64,000 nucleotides of DNA from CAZFDE01 sp964517795 (GCA_964517795.1 CAZFDE010000007.1:1-64000), one strand, 5' to 3'; positions 41,601-52,636 are shown, counted from the stretch's first letter. Made by a program: numbers and translations. Notes: a model not told the origin generated them from the letters alone.

Positions 41601-44600
41601 CGATAATTATAACCGTTTCTTCGGTCAATCCAAACCCAAACGGCCCGCAAAAATTGCCAACCGGTTAAAAGAATATCGGACGGCATCCCATAATTCCTTT
41701 CAGGTAACATTCATCAATACACACGATGCGGCAGGCGGTGCCGCCGGGATCGCCAGGGCCCTGCGAACCGGCCTGCAGAAAAAGGGCCACCAAACCAAAA
41801 TGCTCGTCGGCCAAAAGCATTCCGATGATCCGGATGTGCGCGTCATCAAGAACGCCCTCAAAGACTGCGGCCAAACCTATCGAAAACAGGGCCTGCCGTA
41901 CTATGATATCCAATCCACCTTTGATATTCCCGCATTGGCCGAGTTTCAGGATGCCGATATCCTGCACTTTCACAACCTGCACGGCGAGTATTTTAATCCG
42001 TTTGCATTGCCTGCGATCACCGACCAAAAACCGGCAATCTGGACACTGCATGATATGCAGGCGATCACCGGCCAGTGTGCCCACGCATTTGAATGCGACC
42101 ACTGGAAAAACGGCTGCGGCAACTGCCCGAATCCGAAAATCTATCCTGGGATGGGCATTGATAATTCCAGGCGATTGCTGGATGATAAAAAACGCATTTA
42201 TCAGGAATCGAATTTCACGGTGGCTGTTCCCTCGCAATGGCTCAAACGGAATGTCGAACAAAGCATCCTCAACGACAAACCAGTCGAACAGATCTATAAC
42301 GGCATTGATCTGGATGTGTTTAAGCCGTACCCCAAAACCCAGGTTCGGCAAAAATTCAATCTGCCTGCCGATGCGACGATTTTGGCATTCGCCGCTCACG
42401 GCGGTATCAACAGCGAATGGCGCGATGGTGCCGCTTTAGCGCAAGCCGTAAACGTCCTTTCCCAAAAATATAAATCTCTGTACTTTTTGAATATCGGCTG
42501 CAGCAGCAATCCCTTTGGCCTGTCCAATATCTTGAACGTGCCGCATGTCAAAGATCCGGCCGTCCTGGCCATGCTGTACTCGGCCGCCGATCTTTTTGTC
42601 TTTCCCTCACTGGCCGACAATTGCCCGCTTGTTGTCATCGAAGCAATGGCATGCGGGCTGCCGGTCGTGACCTATCGCACCGGCGGAATCCCCGAAATTG
42701 TCGAAGACCGGAAAACCGGCATCATCGTCGATTATAAAAACACCGAGCAATTGATCCGGGCATCGCAATGTATGATTGAAAACAGCGATCAGCGCAATGC
42801 GTTGCGGGATGCCGGCATCCGGCGTGCCCGAGCACATTTTTCGGTCGAGACCATGATCGCCAAGTATATCGATCTTTATCAACGCATCATCCGTGAACGG
42901 CCTGCAGAAGCGCAAAAGCGTTCGGTGATATCATTTGCCGAACAAAAAAACGCGTCTGCCCCTTCAAGACAATACAAATACCGTGTAACCGCTATCGTAT
43001 CCACCTACAATGCACAAAGATATATCAAAGGGTGCCTGCAGGATTTGCAGAACCAGACCATCGCCGATCAATTACAGATTATCGTCGTCAACAGCGGTTC
43101 GCAGCAGAATGAATCACAGATCGTCAGAGAGTTCCAGAAAAAATACGATAATATCAAATACATCGAAACGCAGCAGCGCGAAACCATTTATCAAGCCTGG
43201 AATCGGGCGATTCGTGAGGCCGAAGGACAGTATATCACCAACGCCAATACGGACGACCGGCATTATCCCGACGCCCTTGAAAAAATGGCCAACGCCCTTG
43301 ACAGCCATCCCGATAAAGTCCTCGTGTTTGCCGATCAGCATCTTGTCGAGCAGGTGGATGCCGATATCGCCCCGGTCGGGCGAACCCGTCGAAAACCGTT
43401 TTGCCGCCAACAGTTATTTGAGGGATATTGTCCGCCCGGGTCACAGCCCATGTGGCGCCGCGAGGTTCATGATGTCTTCGGTTATTTCGACGAGCAGTTT
43501 TTCGTCTCCGGCGATTATGAATTCTGGTTCCGCATCACGCAGGAATTCGATTTTCTCTTTTTGGATGAAGTCCTCGGTCGGCGTTTAATCGGACAAGATG
43601 CTGTTTCCGCCGAAAATAAGNNNNNNNNNNNNNNNNNNNNNNNNNNNNNNNNNNNNNNNNNNNNNNNNNNNNNNNNNNNNNNNNNNNNNNNNNNNNNNNN
43701 NNNNNNNNNNNNNNNNNNNNGAAAATAAGATCATTATCCGCCAGTGCTATGAATACGCCCGTGAACAACAGATCTACATCGGCGAAGAGGGCATCAGTAA
43801 TAATCCGCTGTTTGCCCACTGGCATGAGATCAATCTCTGGAAACAGAAAGTTAAAGCCCGATTAAATGATCATCGTCTCGATCAAATTGACAATATCAAA
43901 AATTGCGACGACCGCAGAGGCAAACAAAAGGCGGCCATGACATTTGCGATCATCAGTAAAAATACCCATCGGCTTACTGAAACACTCAATGCCTTAAATA
44001 CCCAATCGAAACCGGACTTTGAAGTCATTATCATTCATCCGGATCAAAATCAGATGTCAATTGATTGGCAGGATTACCATTTTGACATCTGCCGGATCGA
44101 CGTAAAGTGGGATTTGGGTTTGGCCTTTGCGAAAAATACAGCTTTGAAATATGTCCGAACCGAGATCGTGGCATTTTTAGAGCAGGGGGCTGTCCCGCAG
44201 GCTGATGTGGCTGAAAAGATCCTCAACCATTTCCAAAATAAACTATTACGCGGCCTCAGAGGAAAATTTGTACCGCTTAATCCGGATGATGACCTGCCGC
44301 AGGAGTATGATTTAGGCGAAGCGATCATCCCCACCGATTGTGCCGCAGGTGTGTTAACTGCATTTCGCAAAGCTGCGATTGAGAAAGTCGGCGGTTTCGA
44401 TGAATGGCTCACCGAAAACGTTGAGTTGATTGACCTGTCATTTCGAATCGCACAAAACAGTACGCAAAAAATCCATAGCATCCTGTACTGTCCGGATGTG
44501 GTTGTATGCTGTCAAACTAATAAAACCGATGATATGTTGGCGATGATCCGCCGCAAATGCACCGGAATTCTGGCTCGCGGCAAAAACCCGGCCATCGACG

Positions 44601-47600
44601 GCTATGCCGAATATATGCAGTATCACGGGCCCGACAAAAAACATGAAATCGAAAACGATTACGTGATTGCCAACCGAATCGCGCAGTTCATGCTGGCGAT
44701 GTATCCTGAAAAAGCTGTCGAATGGGCCAAAAAAGCAGTCGCGCTGCAGCCGGGAATTGCGGAATGTCACTATAACCTCGGATGTATTTATGCCGCGCTG
44801 AAAGATTATCACAGCGCGCAGCAGATTTTTGAACAATTGCTGGAATCACTTCAACAGTTGATGACCTATCAGTCCGATGACGCTGAAACGATCCAATGGT
44901 ATGGCAAGACGGCAATAAAGCTGCTGGAGGTGTATTGCGGCCAAGATAATAGAGCCCAGGCCAAACTGCTCGCCCGTCAGATATTAGATCACCCGCATAT
45001 ACAGCAAGACCCCGACCAGAAACAACAGTTCTTAGAGTTGATGGAGCAGTTTAATTCACCTGCGATAAACCGGCAAACCGCCACGACCGATTTGCCCGTT
45101 GAGCAAACCGTCACCGATGATCCAATACCGGTCGATCTGAGCATTATCCTCGCCACCAAGGATCGGGCCGAATTGCTGGATGAAATGCTGACAAGCCTCC
45201 AGGATGCGGCCAATGGTATTGACTATGAAGTAATCGTCATCGAAGGTGGCTCATCCGATAAAACAATGGAAATCCTTCAGAAACAGAATGTAACAAAAGT
45301 ATTTGACGAAACCGAACATCTCGGTGTAGGGCGGCATTCCTGGCCGCAGTTATACAATTTCGGATTAGAAAAAGCCCGCGGCAAATGGGCCATGTTTGCC
45401 AGCGATGATATCACCTTTTCGCCAAATTGTTTATCCGATGCGGTTGCTCGCCTTGATAGCTGTCCGCCATCGGTGGCCGGCGGCATTCTCTTCTATAAAA
45501 ATTCTCATCCCACAAATCCCCAATGGGCCGATTTTGCGATCGACTTTGCGCACGGTCAGAAGCTCCAGCTCAATTACGGCCTGATTCGCATGGACGATTT
45601 CAACGCGGCCGGCGGATTGACCGAAGACTACCGTTTCTATTGTGCCGACACGGATTTGTGCTATAAACTCTACGAACAGGGAAAAACCCTCATTCCCCTG
45701 CCCCGCGGCTTCGTAACCCATCATAACCTATTGGATACTCAAAAATCAGCAAACGCCGACACCAGCGGCCGCGATATCCAATTATTGCACACACGCTGGC
45801 AGCATTATATCAGCAGCGATCTGCCCCATCCCAGGCGGTTGTTCTGGCAGCCCGAAATGGCCGATGCCTTCGGCCTGCCCGCCGATATGAAACAAGCACA
45901 ATGCAACTGGGATTCCTTCTGGCACGGATTGGCGCTGCTGCAAAGTCAAAACAGTGAACCGGCGATGCTCAAATTCATCGAATGTTTCAAAGCGGGCTGC
46001 CAATACCCCGTATTACTCAAATATCTGGCCCGGGCGGCGCAGCATTGCGGCCGGTCCCAATTGGTTGAGAAAATCCATGCCGTCATCCAAAAACCGCTTT
46101 CTTCGGGGAATACCGATCATGACGATGATTCGAAACCCCAAATCGCTGCGTTGATTTTCAGCAAAGACCGTGCGATGCAGCTTCACGCAGCACTGCAATC
46201 CTTCATACAGCATTGCAGAGATAACGACAAAATGACTATCAGTATCCTTTACAAAACATCGAACCAAAAATATCAACGTCAATATGAACAACTGCAGCGG
46301 CAGTTTCCAGAAATCAATTTTATACCTGAGACGAATTTCAAGCGGCAGACACTTTCTATTCTGCGGCCGCACGATATGATTCTGTTCATAGTCGATGACA
46401 ACATATGTGTCCGGGATTTTTCAATCGAACAAATCGCTCGAACTTTAATACAAACAACGGATGCTCTGGGTTTTTCGCTGCGATTGGGCATGAACACCAC
46501 CTATTGCTACGCCAAAGATGCCGATCAGCCGCTGCCATCGTTTGAAAACGTCACCGAACATATTCTTAAATACAACTGGACCGGCGCAAGTTTTGATTTT
46601 GCCTATCCGCTGGAATTGTCCAGCTCGCTGTATCGCTGTGCCGACATCCTGCCGATGTTAGAACGGCTGGATTTTGATAATCCCAATATCGCCGAGGGCC
46701 TGCTGGCCGCCAATGCCCGCATTTTCGCCGATACCAAATCGATGCTGCTTTGTTTCGATACCTCGGTTGCGTTCTGCAATCCGGTGAATATCGTCCAATC
46801 GGTCAGCGACAACCGAAGCGGCTCCAATCAAAAATTCACCTCGGAAAATCTGGCAAAATTATTCGACGACGGCTATCGCGTCGATACGGCGGATGATGAT
46901 GGTTTTACCCCGCAGGCCTGCCATCAGGAAGTGCCGCTGCGATTCAAAAAGATCCGAACCAAACCCGTTCGCACAAAAGGGCACACCCCGCTGGTAACCG
47001 TGGAGATGGTAACCTACAACGGCGAAAAGTACATCGCCAAAGCGATCGAATCTGTCCTGTCGCAGACCTTCGGCGATTTTGAACTGCTGATCGTGGATGA
47101 CGGCAGCACCGATAACACCGCGGATATGATCCAATCCTTCAAAGACGCCAGAGTCAATTACATCCATCAGTCGCATGCCAATTGTGCCACCGCGCGAAAT
47201 ACCGTTATCCGCAACGCCAGCGGCACCTATATCCTGACGGTGGACTGCGATGATACGCTTTCGCCGCAGTACTTGGAAAACATGCTTGCCGTCGCTCGCC
47301 GATCCCCCGGCATCGACTATTTCTATCCGGCCGCCTTGGCCCTCATCGACGAAACCGACCGCCAAATCGGCCAATGGGATTACCGGGAGTTTGAGGATAA
47401 TAAAGCACTCGTCCACTTTCTGTTCGACCAGGGCTTCTCCCCAATTCCCAATCCCGGCAGCCTCAAGCGAAAGGCCCTCTTCGATAAAACCGGCCCCTAT
47501 GACAATCTCGATTCGACCGAGGATTTTGTCTTCTTGTGCCAAAACGCATTGAAACTCAACTTCAAACGGTGCGCCATCCAAAGCCCCTATTTCTACCGGC

Positions 47601-47902
47601 GGCTCGCCGAAAGTCTCTCGACCTCCTCTGATGCCCGCGATCGCATCACCGCGGAAACATTGCATTGGATGATCCAACATTATCGGCCTGAAATGCTTTG
47701 TCCCGATATCCGCCAAATCGAACAGAATGACTTAAGAAAACTGCATTTTTATCGATATATAATAAAGACTCTGTCTAAACATGCACAGGGATACCATATG
47801 ATTAAAAATAGTCACTATTTTGAGCAGTATATTACGTATTATCGGCTGCAACTGACGCAGCTTGAAAAGGATCTCCAGATGGCCGTGCGGCCGGAGGGAT
47901 AA
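38611..47902 (+). CDS. Giant multi-domain glycosyltransferase (about nine GT modules), interrupted by an N gap
   Basis: The start is TTG 38611, with GAGGTG six bases upstream. If the N run is removed by merging its 9-base flanks, one frame of 3060 residues results. Modules by approximate residue: capsule/CDP-glycerol-type GT-B (1-420, FFPGQVDEDVN, LLVKPHPKAND); GT2 (480-700, VSVVIVTYHRTDALL, AFLDDDAQVP); GT-A-like (730-990, VLICYNRPQHTLQVL, LLEDDCVPN); GT4 (1029-1430, TFINTHDAAGGAAG, VVIEAMACGLPVV); GT2 (1456-1670, TAIVSTYNAQRYI); diverged GT2-like (1739-1926); short TPR (about 1994-2040); GT2 (2136-2360, LSIILATKDRAELL); GT-A-like (2474-2713); GT2 (2757-2973, VTVEMVTYNGEKYI, DCDDTLSPQ). No membrane segments are visible. 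It probably builds a multi-sugar chain on one polypeptide. fliD follows after two bases, which ties it to filament assembly. The acceptor is unknown. Confidence 0.75.
43612..43729. other. Assembly gap (100 N) with identical 9-base flanks
   Basis: GAAAATAAG stands immediately before (43612-43620) and after (43721-43729) the 100 Ns. As written, the gap shifts the frame; merging the two copies restores a single open frame (SAENK joined to ENKIIIRQ). A fixed run of 100 is a usual placeholder for unknown length. The two contigs therefore probably overlap or abut here. Confidence 0.8.
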
Positions 47903-47904
47903 AT

Positions 47905-49953
47905 ATGGGCGAAATACGACTTCCCGGACTTTCAACCGGCATCGATACCAGTGCACTGATTTCTCAATTGATGGCCGTGGAAAGACGGACGCTGACAGTT
48001 TACGAAAACAGAAAAAAGATCTGGCAGGACCGGCAGCAGTCCCTGGATACCCTGGAAACCAAACTCGGCAATCTGCGCAGTTCCGTGCGAGCGCTGGCCG
48101 ATGCCGATGCGCTCAAAGCGTTCAACGTAGCGTCCAGCGATTCCGATGAGATTACCGCAAAGGCAACCAGTAACGCATACGAAGGGACCCACACGATCAT
48201 CGTGAACCGACTGGCGACTGCCGAACGCTGGGTTCATACCGCCGGCAAGGAATATGCCGAAGATTATGTCGGCGAAGGCACATTCATCTATGCCTATAAT
48301 CATAAGGAAACGGTCATCGACACAACTGCGACCACCACATTGAATGATTTGGTCGGCCTGATCAATAACGATGCCAATAATCCCGGTGTGACCGCCAGTT
48401 TGCTCTATTACAATGACGCGTACCATCTGGTCCTCAACGGTAACGACGCGGGTACCGATTATGCCATATCGATCAACGACTCCAGTACCGAAGTCTGGCA
48501 GGCGGATACTGAACTCACCTATGGCAGCGATAATGCCGCCTTGTCCACCCGCCTCGAATTGCTGGACCAGTTCAGCGGAACCCTCTCCGGCGATGAGACC
48601 ATCGAAATCACCGGTACCGACGACAGCGGGGTTGCGATTGCACCGGTCACCCTGAATGTAACGGCCAATACCAAGGTCAGTCACCTTATTGACGAGATCA
48701 ATGACGCCTTTGACGGTGTTGCCGAGGCCACGTTTGAAAACGGTAAAATCGTCCTCACCTCCGATACAGCCGGCACCAGCCAACTATCGATCAGTTTAAC
48801 CTATGACGACGGGGATGCTTCCTCGGCATTGACCCTGCCGACGATGGCGGTTTCGACCGAGGGCGGTTCGACGACAGCCGATCTGGCCGGCTTTGCGGCC
48901 GCTGATTTTACCGAAACACAATCCGCGCAGGACAGCCAGATTCGCGTGGACGGCTATCCCGCCGGTGCATGGATCGAACGAAGTTCCAATACCATTGACG
49001 ACGTCATTAGCGGCGTGACCCTGCAGCTTCATGATGTAACCGATGAAACCGGCGAAACGATTACGCTTTCGCGCGATATCGAATCGGTAAAGGAAAAGGT
49101 CGATTCCATGGTATTGGCCTACAACGAAGCGATTGATCTGATTAAAGAAAAAACCGGCTATAACGACGTAACCCAGACGGCCGGAATATTGATGGGCAAT
49201 TATGTGGTTTCGACTATCCAGTACAAGATACGCGAACCCATCATCGAGCGAACCGTCGGATTTGTGGAGGATGTCGATGCGTTCCTGAGTCCGCTGGGCA
49301 TCGGATTCGATATCGACAAGGACGGCCATCTCAGTTTCGACACCAATACGTTCGATGAAGCGATTGCCGAGAATTATCTCGGAGTTCTCTCGATTCTCGG
49401 AGCGGACAAAACCGGCTCTTCGAGTTCGAGCGTCATCGATTTTTATCAGGCCAGTTCCGATTATACCGCTGCTGGTGAATACAATGTCCAGGTCGAAGTG
49501 AGTGGCGGGGCAATCGTGGACGGATCGGCAAAAATTAAGCTTTCATCCGAAGCGACATGGCGCGATATGACTGTTTCCGAAGATAATATCCTGATGGGCA
49601 ACAGCACGTTTGACGATAATGGCAATCCGATCTATTCGGAGAATGGCCTGCTCTTGAGCGTAGATCTGACTACCGACGGCACCTATACCGCCACCGTCCG
49701 TGTCAAGCAGGGCTTCGCCGGCAAGATTGAGGACGCCATCGACGATATGCTCCGTGTCACCACCGGCTCGATCCAGATCGACCAGGAGCACGTTTCTGAT
49801 CAGATCGAAGAAATTGACGAAAAGATCGAGTCCGAACAAGATCGCCTCAAAGATACAGAAGAACGCCTGATCGCGCGATTTGCACGCTTGGAAAAGTCGC
49901 TTTCAATCCTCCAGCAGCAAATGGCCTCTGCAGGTCTGCTTTCAAATATGTAA
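47905..49953 (+). CDS. fliD: FliD, filament cap protein (HAP2)
   Basis: The 682-residue protein starts with the FliD signature LPGLSTGIDTSALISQLMAVE, then a coiled-coil N-terminus. Ser/Thr-rich beta domains fill the middle, and a C-terminal coiled coil (about 635-675) ends in LEKSLSILQQQMASAGLL. It is longer than Salmonella FliD (467). It caps the filament and directs flagellin folding. GGAGGG lies just before the ATG, two bases after the giant GT gene, so the two are co-translated. Confidence 0.93.
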   Translation: MGEIRLPGLSTGIDTSALISQLMAVERRTLTVYENRKKIWQDRQQSLDTLETKLGNLRSSVRALADADALKAFNVASSDSDEITAKATSNAYEGTHTIIVNRLATAERWVHTAGKEYAEDYVGEGTFIYAYNHKETVIDTTATTTLNDLVGLINNDANNPGVTASLLYYNDAYHLVLNGNDAGTDYAISINDSSTEVWQADTELTYGSDNAALSTRLELLDQFSGTLSGDETIEITGTDDSGVAIAPVTLNVTANTKVSHLIDEINDAFDGVAEATFENGKIVLTSDTAGTSQLSISLTYDDGDASSALTLPTMAVSTEGGSTTADLAGFAAADFTETQSAQDSQIRVDGYPAGAWIERSSNTIDDVISGVTLQLHDVTDETGETITLSRDIESVKEKVDSMVLAYNEAIDLIKEKTGYNDVTQTAGILMGNYVVSTIQYKIREPIIERTVGFVEDVDAFLSPLGIGFDIDKDGHLSFDTNTFDEAIAENYLGVLSILGADKTGSSSSSVIDFYQASSDYTAAGEYNVQVEVSGGAIVDGSAKIKLSSEATWRDMTVSEDNILMGNSTFDDNGNPIYSENGLLLSVDLTTDGTYTATVRVKQGFAGKIEDAIDDMLRVTTGSIQIDQEHVSDQIEEIDEKIESEQDRLKDTEERLIARFARLEKSLSILQQQMASAGLLSNM

Positions 49954-50052
49954 ATAAATACGGATAGTGATAAGGTATTGGATTAATGAATGATCGCTTA
50001 CAGAATGCACAGAAAAAGAAGAACATTTGAATAGTCAAAACGGAGATATTTC

Positions 50053-50460
50053 ATGAGGACACCAAAATTTATTTCGATAGCGACCGTGATTTTTGCGGTT
50101 ATAATCGTTTCATTTTCCGGCGGTTCGACCAAATATCGAGATGAAGTCGTCGAAATTGAGCATGAGATTACGCTGCCGGAATACCGCTCCGATGCGGCCC
50201 GGGCCATCGATGCTTACGAGCGGACAATGAACCGCTATATGAGTCTGACCGAAAAGAATCTCACGATGGTCAGCGCCGACATGCGGTCGCTCAAAGACAA
50301 TATGAATTCCATCGATGACAAACTGGATAAGCTCTCACTGCGACTGGCACGGATCGAACAGGCTTTAGGGATTGCTCCGATCCCCGAGCCTGTGGAAAAA
50401 GGTAAGGCCGAACAGTCGCCGCAGCGCGCGGACGGTCGTTCCAATACAACGAAAAAATAA
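50053..50460 (+). CDS. Small membrane or secreted coiled-coil protein after fliD
   Basis: The 135-residue protein has an N-terminal hydrophobic segment (about 6-24, signal peptide or anchor), a helical coiled-coil stretch at about 55-110 (NLTMVSADMRSLKDNMNSID and on) and a polar tail. CGGAG lies nine bases before the ATG. It is convergent with the zinc-ribbon gene, 12 bp away. The family is not recognised. It may be the last gene of the fliD operon. Confidence 0.65.
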   Translation: MRTPKFISIATVIFAVIIVSFSGGSTKYRDEVVEIEHEITLPEYRSDAARAIDAYERTMNRYMSLTEKNLTMVSADMRSLKDNMNSIDDKLDKLSLRLARIEQALGIAPIPEPVEKGKAEQSPQRADGRSNTTKK

Positions 50461-50472
50461 ACGGAATTCTCG

Positions 50473-50673
50473 TCAGCCGTAAAGATTGCCCGCCTGATCG
50501 GCATATACCGTCCCCTTTGCGTCGTCGATGGCCTCAAGCGCTTTATCCAGCTCGTTGAGTTTGGGGACCTTGAAATAATGGTTGCAGTTACGGCATTTTC
50601 GGCGTTTGTCGGTCGCATCGCCATCCAGTAGCCAACTGTTACCGCAGCGCGGACATTTTGCAATGATCTGCAT
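50473..50673 (-). CDS. Small zinc-ribbon protein (66 aa), co-directional with fliK
   Basis: C-P-x-C-G near residues 7-11 and C-x-x-C (KCRNCNHYF) near 27-32 form a four-Cys zinc ribbon of the type found in small Zn-ribbon domains. A helical tail follows. It lies 44 bp after the fliK stop on the same strand and is probably co-transcribed. AAAGGG is upstream of the ATG. Function unknown. Confidence 0.65.
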   Translation of the reverse strand: MQIIAKCPRCGNSWLLDGDATDKRRKCRNCNHYFKVPKLNELDKALEAIDDAKGTVYADQAGNLYG

Positions 50674-50717
50674 ACGAACGCCCTTTAATAAAGTAACCCG
50701 CTGGTTTCATTGTCGGC

Positions 50718-52370
50718 TCATACCAAAAGATTCACCGACTCATCCGTATAATAAGATGCCGGACTGCTTTCGGCGGAAAATGCATATTGCGAATACACGT
50801 ATCGGTTCTGCCCCGATCGGGAATCCCCGGACGGATGATCCTGTTCAAAAGCGTGTGTGTCGGATTCCTGTCGGCTGTCACTATCGGTCTGTTCGTGCAT
50901 AAATTGATCGATGAATTGGTCTTTGGACTGCGATTGCTGCTGCGGGGTAAGGACCACATTGATCTGTTTGACCTGGACGCCGGCCTGGTTGAGATTCTGG
51001 ATGATCTCGGGCAGTGCGTGTTCAATCTCGGCCCGGGTCTGTGGTTTGGCGACTTGGAGCAAACCGGTTACCTGGCCGTTTTCGGAGTCGAACTTGATGG
51101 CCACTTTGCCCAATTCCGGCGGATTCAACTGGATCGTGATCTGTTGACGGGACTGTTGGATCAAGGTGATCATCGGCTGCTGGAGTTGCTGAGCCACCGG
51201 AGGCGGGGTGCTGCCGGGCTGCGAAATCGGAGTGGAATTTGCTGAAGCAGAAGGACGCTCAATGCCCATCACATTTTGATTGGCAGTACCGGAATCGACC
51301 GAAGTGGTATCCAGCATTTGAGCTTTCGAAGATTGCCCGGGCGTAACCGAATGACCTTGTTTTTCAAATTCAATTGTCTGCTGAGTGTGCGCGGGCTTAA
51401 AATCGGAAGCTTCCTGCGCTTTATCGGCCGAGAACATCATTGGATTGTTCTGCGTTTGTTCATTTTCAGAATTCGGGTCCGATTTCGAATCCGTTTGTTC
51501 CGTTAATCCGTTTGAAGTGTTTTGGGGTATGTGGTTTTTAGTCTGAACCGATTGCGATTGATCTGTTATTGTTTGGTGTTCGGATTTTTCAGTGCTGACA
51601 ACGTTTGGGGCGGATTTAACCGGTCCATTGAAAGGTGCTTGAATATTTTTGTCAGCTACCTGGGGCCCGGTCTTTTGCTGCGATGTTGGTTTGTTTGAGT
51701 CGGCCTGAAGTGCTTCTTTTGGTTTTGTCTGCAATGGAACTTGCCTTTGCTGCGTTTCTGCTTGTGTGGTCTTAACACCGCTTTTTTGAAGTGCTTCATC
51801 GGATTGTGAATTGATCGATGCATCTTCGTTCAATTTTTTTGGGTGAACAGCCGGTTTGAGTATGCCGTGTTGTCCGGATTCGGCAATCGTTTCAACAGAC
51901 GGCTTACGAAGATGAGTGTGTATTTGCTTTTCATTTGTTTCGGTTGTATTGAATTGTTTGTTGTTTTTCGTTTTCTCGGCAATCGGGGTTTCAGTGATCG
52001 GGATATCTGCAGATCCAGCTTGAGTTAGATTGTTTGGTGCGTTTTTAGCTTCGTTCTGAAGCTTTTTATCGGTCGTCTTTTCGCCCTGAGTGCTGTTTTT
52101 CGATGTAATTTTGTCTTTGAGCTGATCCTTAAAATGGGTTTCATGACTGGCTTCGTATGGATCCGTTTTGATCGAATTGTCCTTAGCGGCCTCGGTTTTT
52201 TGATGGGGGGGTATGTTTTCCCTTTGTTTTACCGCAGTGGGTGCATCATTGGCTGCTTTTGCACAATTTGGGGCTTGGGATTTATTGGTGGACTGCGATT
52301 CCTGAATGAACTGTGATCTGTTCGCAGTCGCAGGCAAATGATTGACAAATAGTGTCTGTTCGACATTCAT
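50718..52370 (-). CDS. fliK: FliK, hook-length control protein
   Basis: The 550-residue protein has a very long Gln/Lys/Thr/Ser-rich, disordered N-terminal 400 residues and a compact C-terminal FliK domain (about 395-490) with ITIQLNPPELGKVAIKF, GQVTGLLQVAKPQTRAEIEH and AGVQVKQINVVL. FliK measures the hook while being exported and then switches FlhB specificity. ATG 52370 is chosen; TTG 52376 is an alternative. The sigma54 promoter just upstream predicts a transcript start at about 52371, so the message may be leaderless. Divergent from flgB. Confidence 0.88.
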   Translation of the reverse strand: MNVEQTLFVNHLPATANRSQFIQESQSTNKSQAPNCAKAANDAPTAVKQRENIPPHQKTEAAKDNSIKTDPYEASHETHFKDQLKDKITSKNSTQGEKTTDKKLQNEAKNAPNNLTQAGSADIPITETPIAEKTKNNKQFNTTETNEKQIHTHLRKPSVETIAESGQHGILKPAVHPKKLNEDASINSQSDEALQKSGVKTTQAETQQRQVPLQTKPKEALQADSNKPTSQQKTGPQVADKNIQAPFNGPVKSAPNVVSTEKSEHQTITDQSQSVQTKNHIPQNTSNGLTEQTDSKSDPNSENEQTQNNPMMFSADKAQEASDFKPAHTQQTIEFEKQGHSVTPGQSSKAQMLDTTSVDSGTANQNVMGIERPSASANSTPISQPGSTPPPVAQQLQQPMITLIQQSRQQITIQLNPPELGKVAIKFDSENGQVTGLLQVAKPQTRAEIEHALPEIIQNLNQAGVQVKQINVVLTPQQQSQSKDQFIDQFMHEQTDSDSRQESDTHAFEQDHPSGDSRSGQNRYVYSQYAFSAESSPASYYTDESVNLLV

Positions 52371-52381
52371 AACCAATCATT

Positions 52382-52397
52382 AGCAAGTGTTATGCCA
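52382..52397 (-). promoter_or_regulatory. Sigma54 promoter of fliK
   Basis: Minus strand TGGCATAACACTTGCT: GG and GC ten bases apart, TTGCT exact, one change (C to T) in the -24 flank and one at the G position. Predicted start about 52371, next to the fliK ATG. Confidence 0.8.
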
Positions 52398-52461
52398 GGT
52401 TCATTACCCGGTACGCTATTTCTGTAACTATCTTATATATAATTACTTAATGAATTTTTGG

Positions 52462-52478
52462 GTCGTTCGGCAAACGAC
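52462..52478. repeat. 6-bp inverted repeat in the fliK-flgB gap
   Basis: GTCGTT (52462-52467) and AACGAC (52473-52478) separated by five bases. It sits between the two divergent sigma54 promoters and is a candidate protein-binding site. Confidence 0.35.
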
Positions 52479-52490
52479 TGGTACTACTAA

Positions 52491-52530
52491 ACCGGCAAGA
52501 ATTTAAGCTGATCCGGAAATTTCTGCCGGT
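52491..52530. promoter_or_regulatory. Near-perfect 14-bp inverted repeat, candidate shared enhancer of fliK and flgB
   Basis: ACCGGCAAGAATTT (52491-52504) faces AAATTTCTGCCGGT (52517-52530), with two mismatches in 14. The 12-base spacer ends at TCCGGA (52512-52517), also present twice upstream of flgD. The centre lies about 110 bp from each -24 element, suiting a single enhancer for both promoters. Confidence 0.5.
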
Positions 52531-52620
52531 GTTAAGATGCTGGTCGGGTGTATAGAATCCTTACGGGGCAGATCAATCCAAATAGCGAATTTTTCGTGTT
52601 TTAATCCGTAAAACGAAGGT

Positions 52621-52636
52621 TGGCATGTCAGTTGCA
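52621..52636 (+). promoter_or_regulatory. Sigma54 promoter of the flgB-fliR operon
   Basis: TGGCATGTCAGTTGCA: GG and GC ten bases apart, TTGCA exact, one C-to-T change in the -24 flank. Predicted start about 52647, 30 bases before the flgB ATG. Confidence 0.88.

Noticed and set aside
49951..49975. FliA-like TAAA...TGATAA before the gene at 50053
   Set aside because: Spacing is 13 instead of 15 and the -10 is imperfect.
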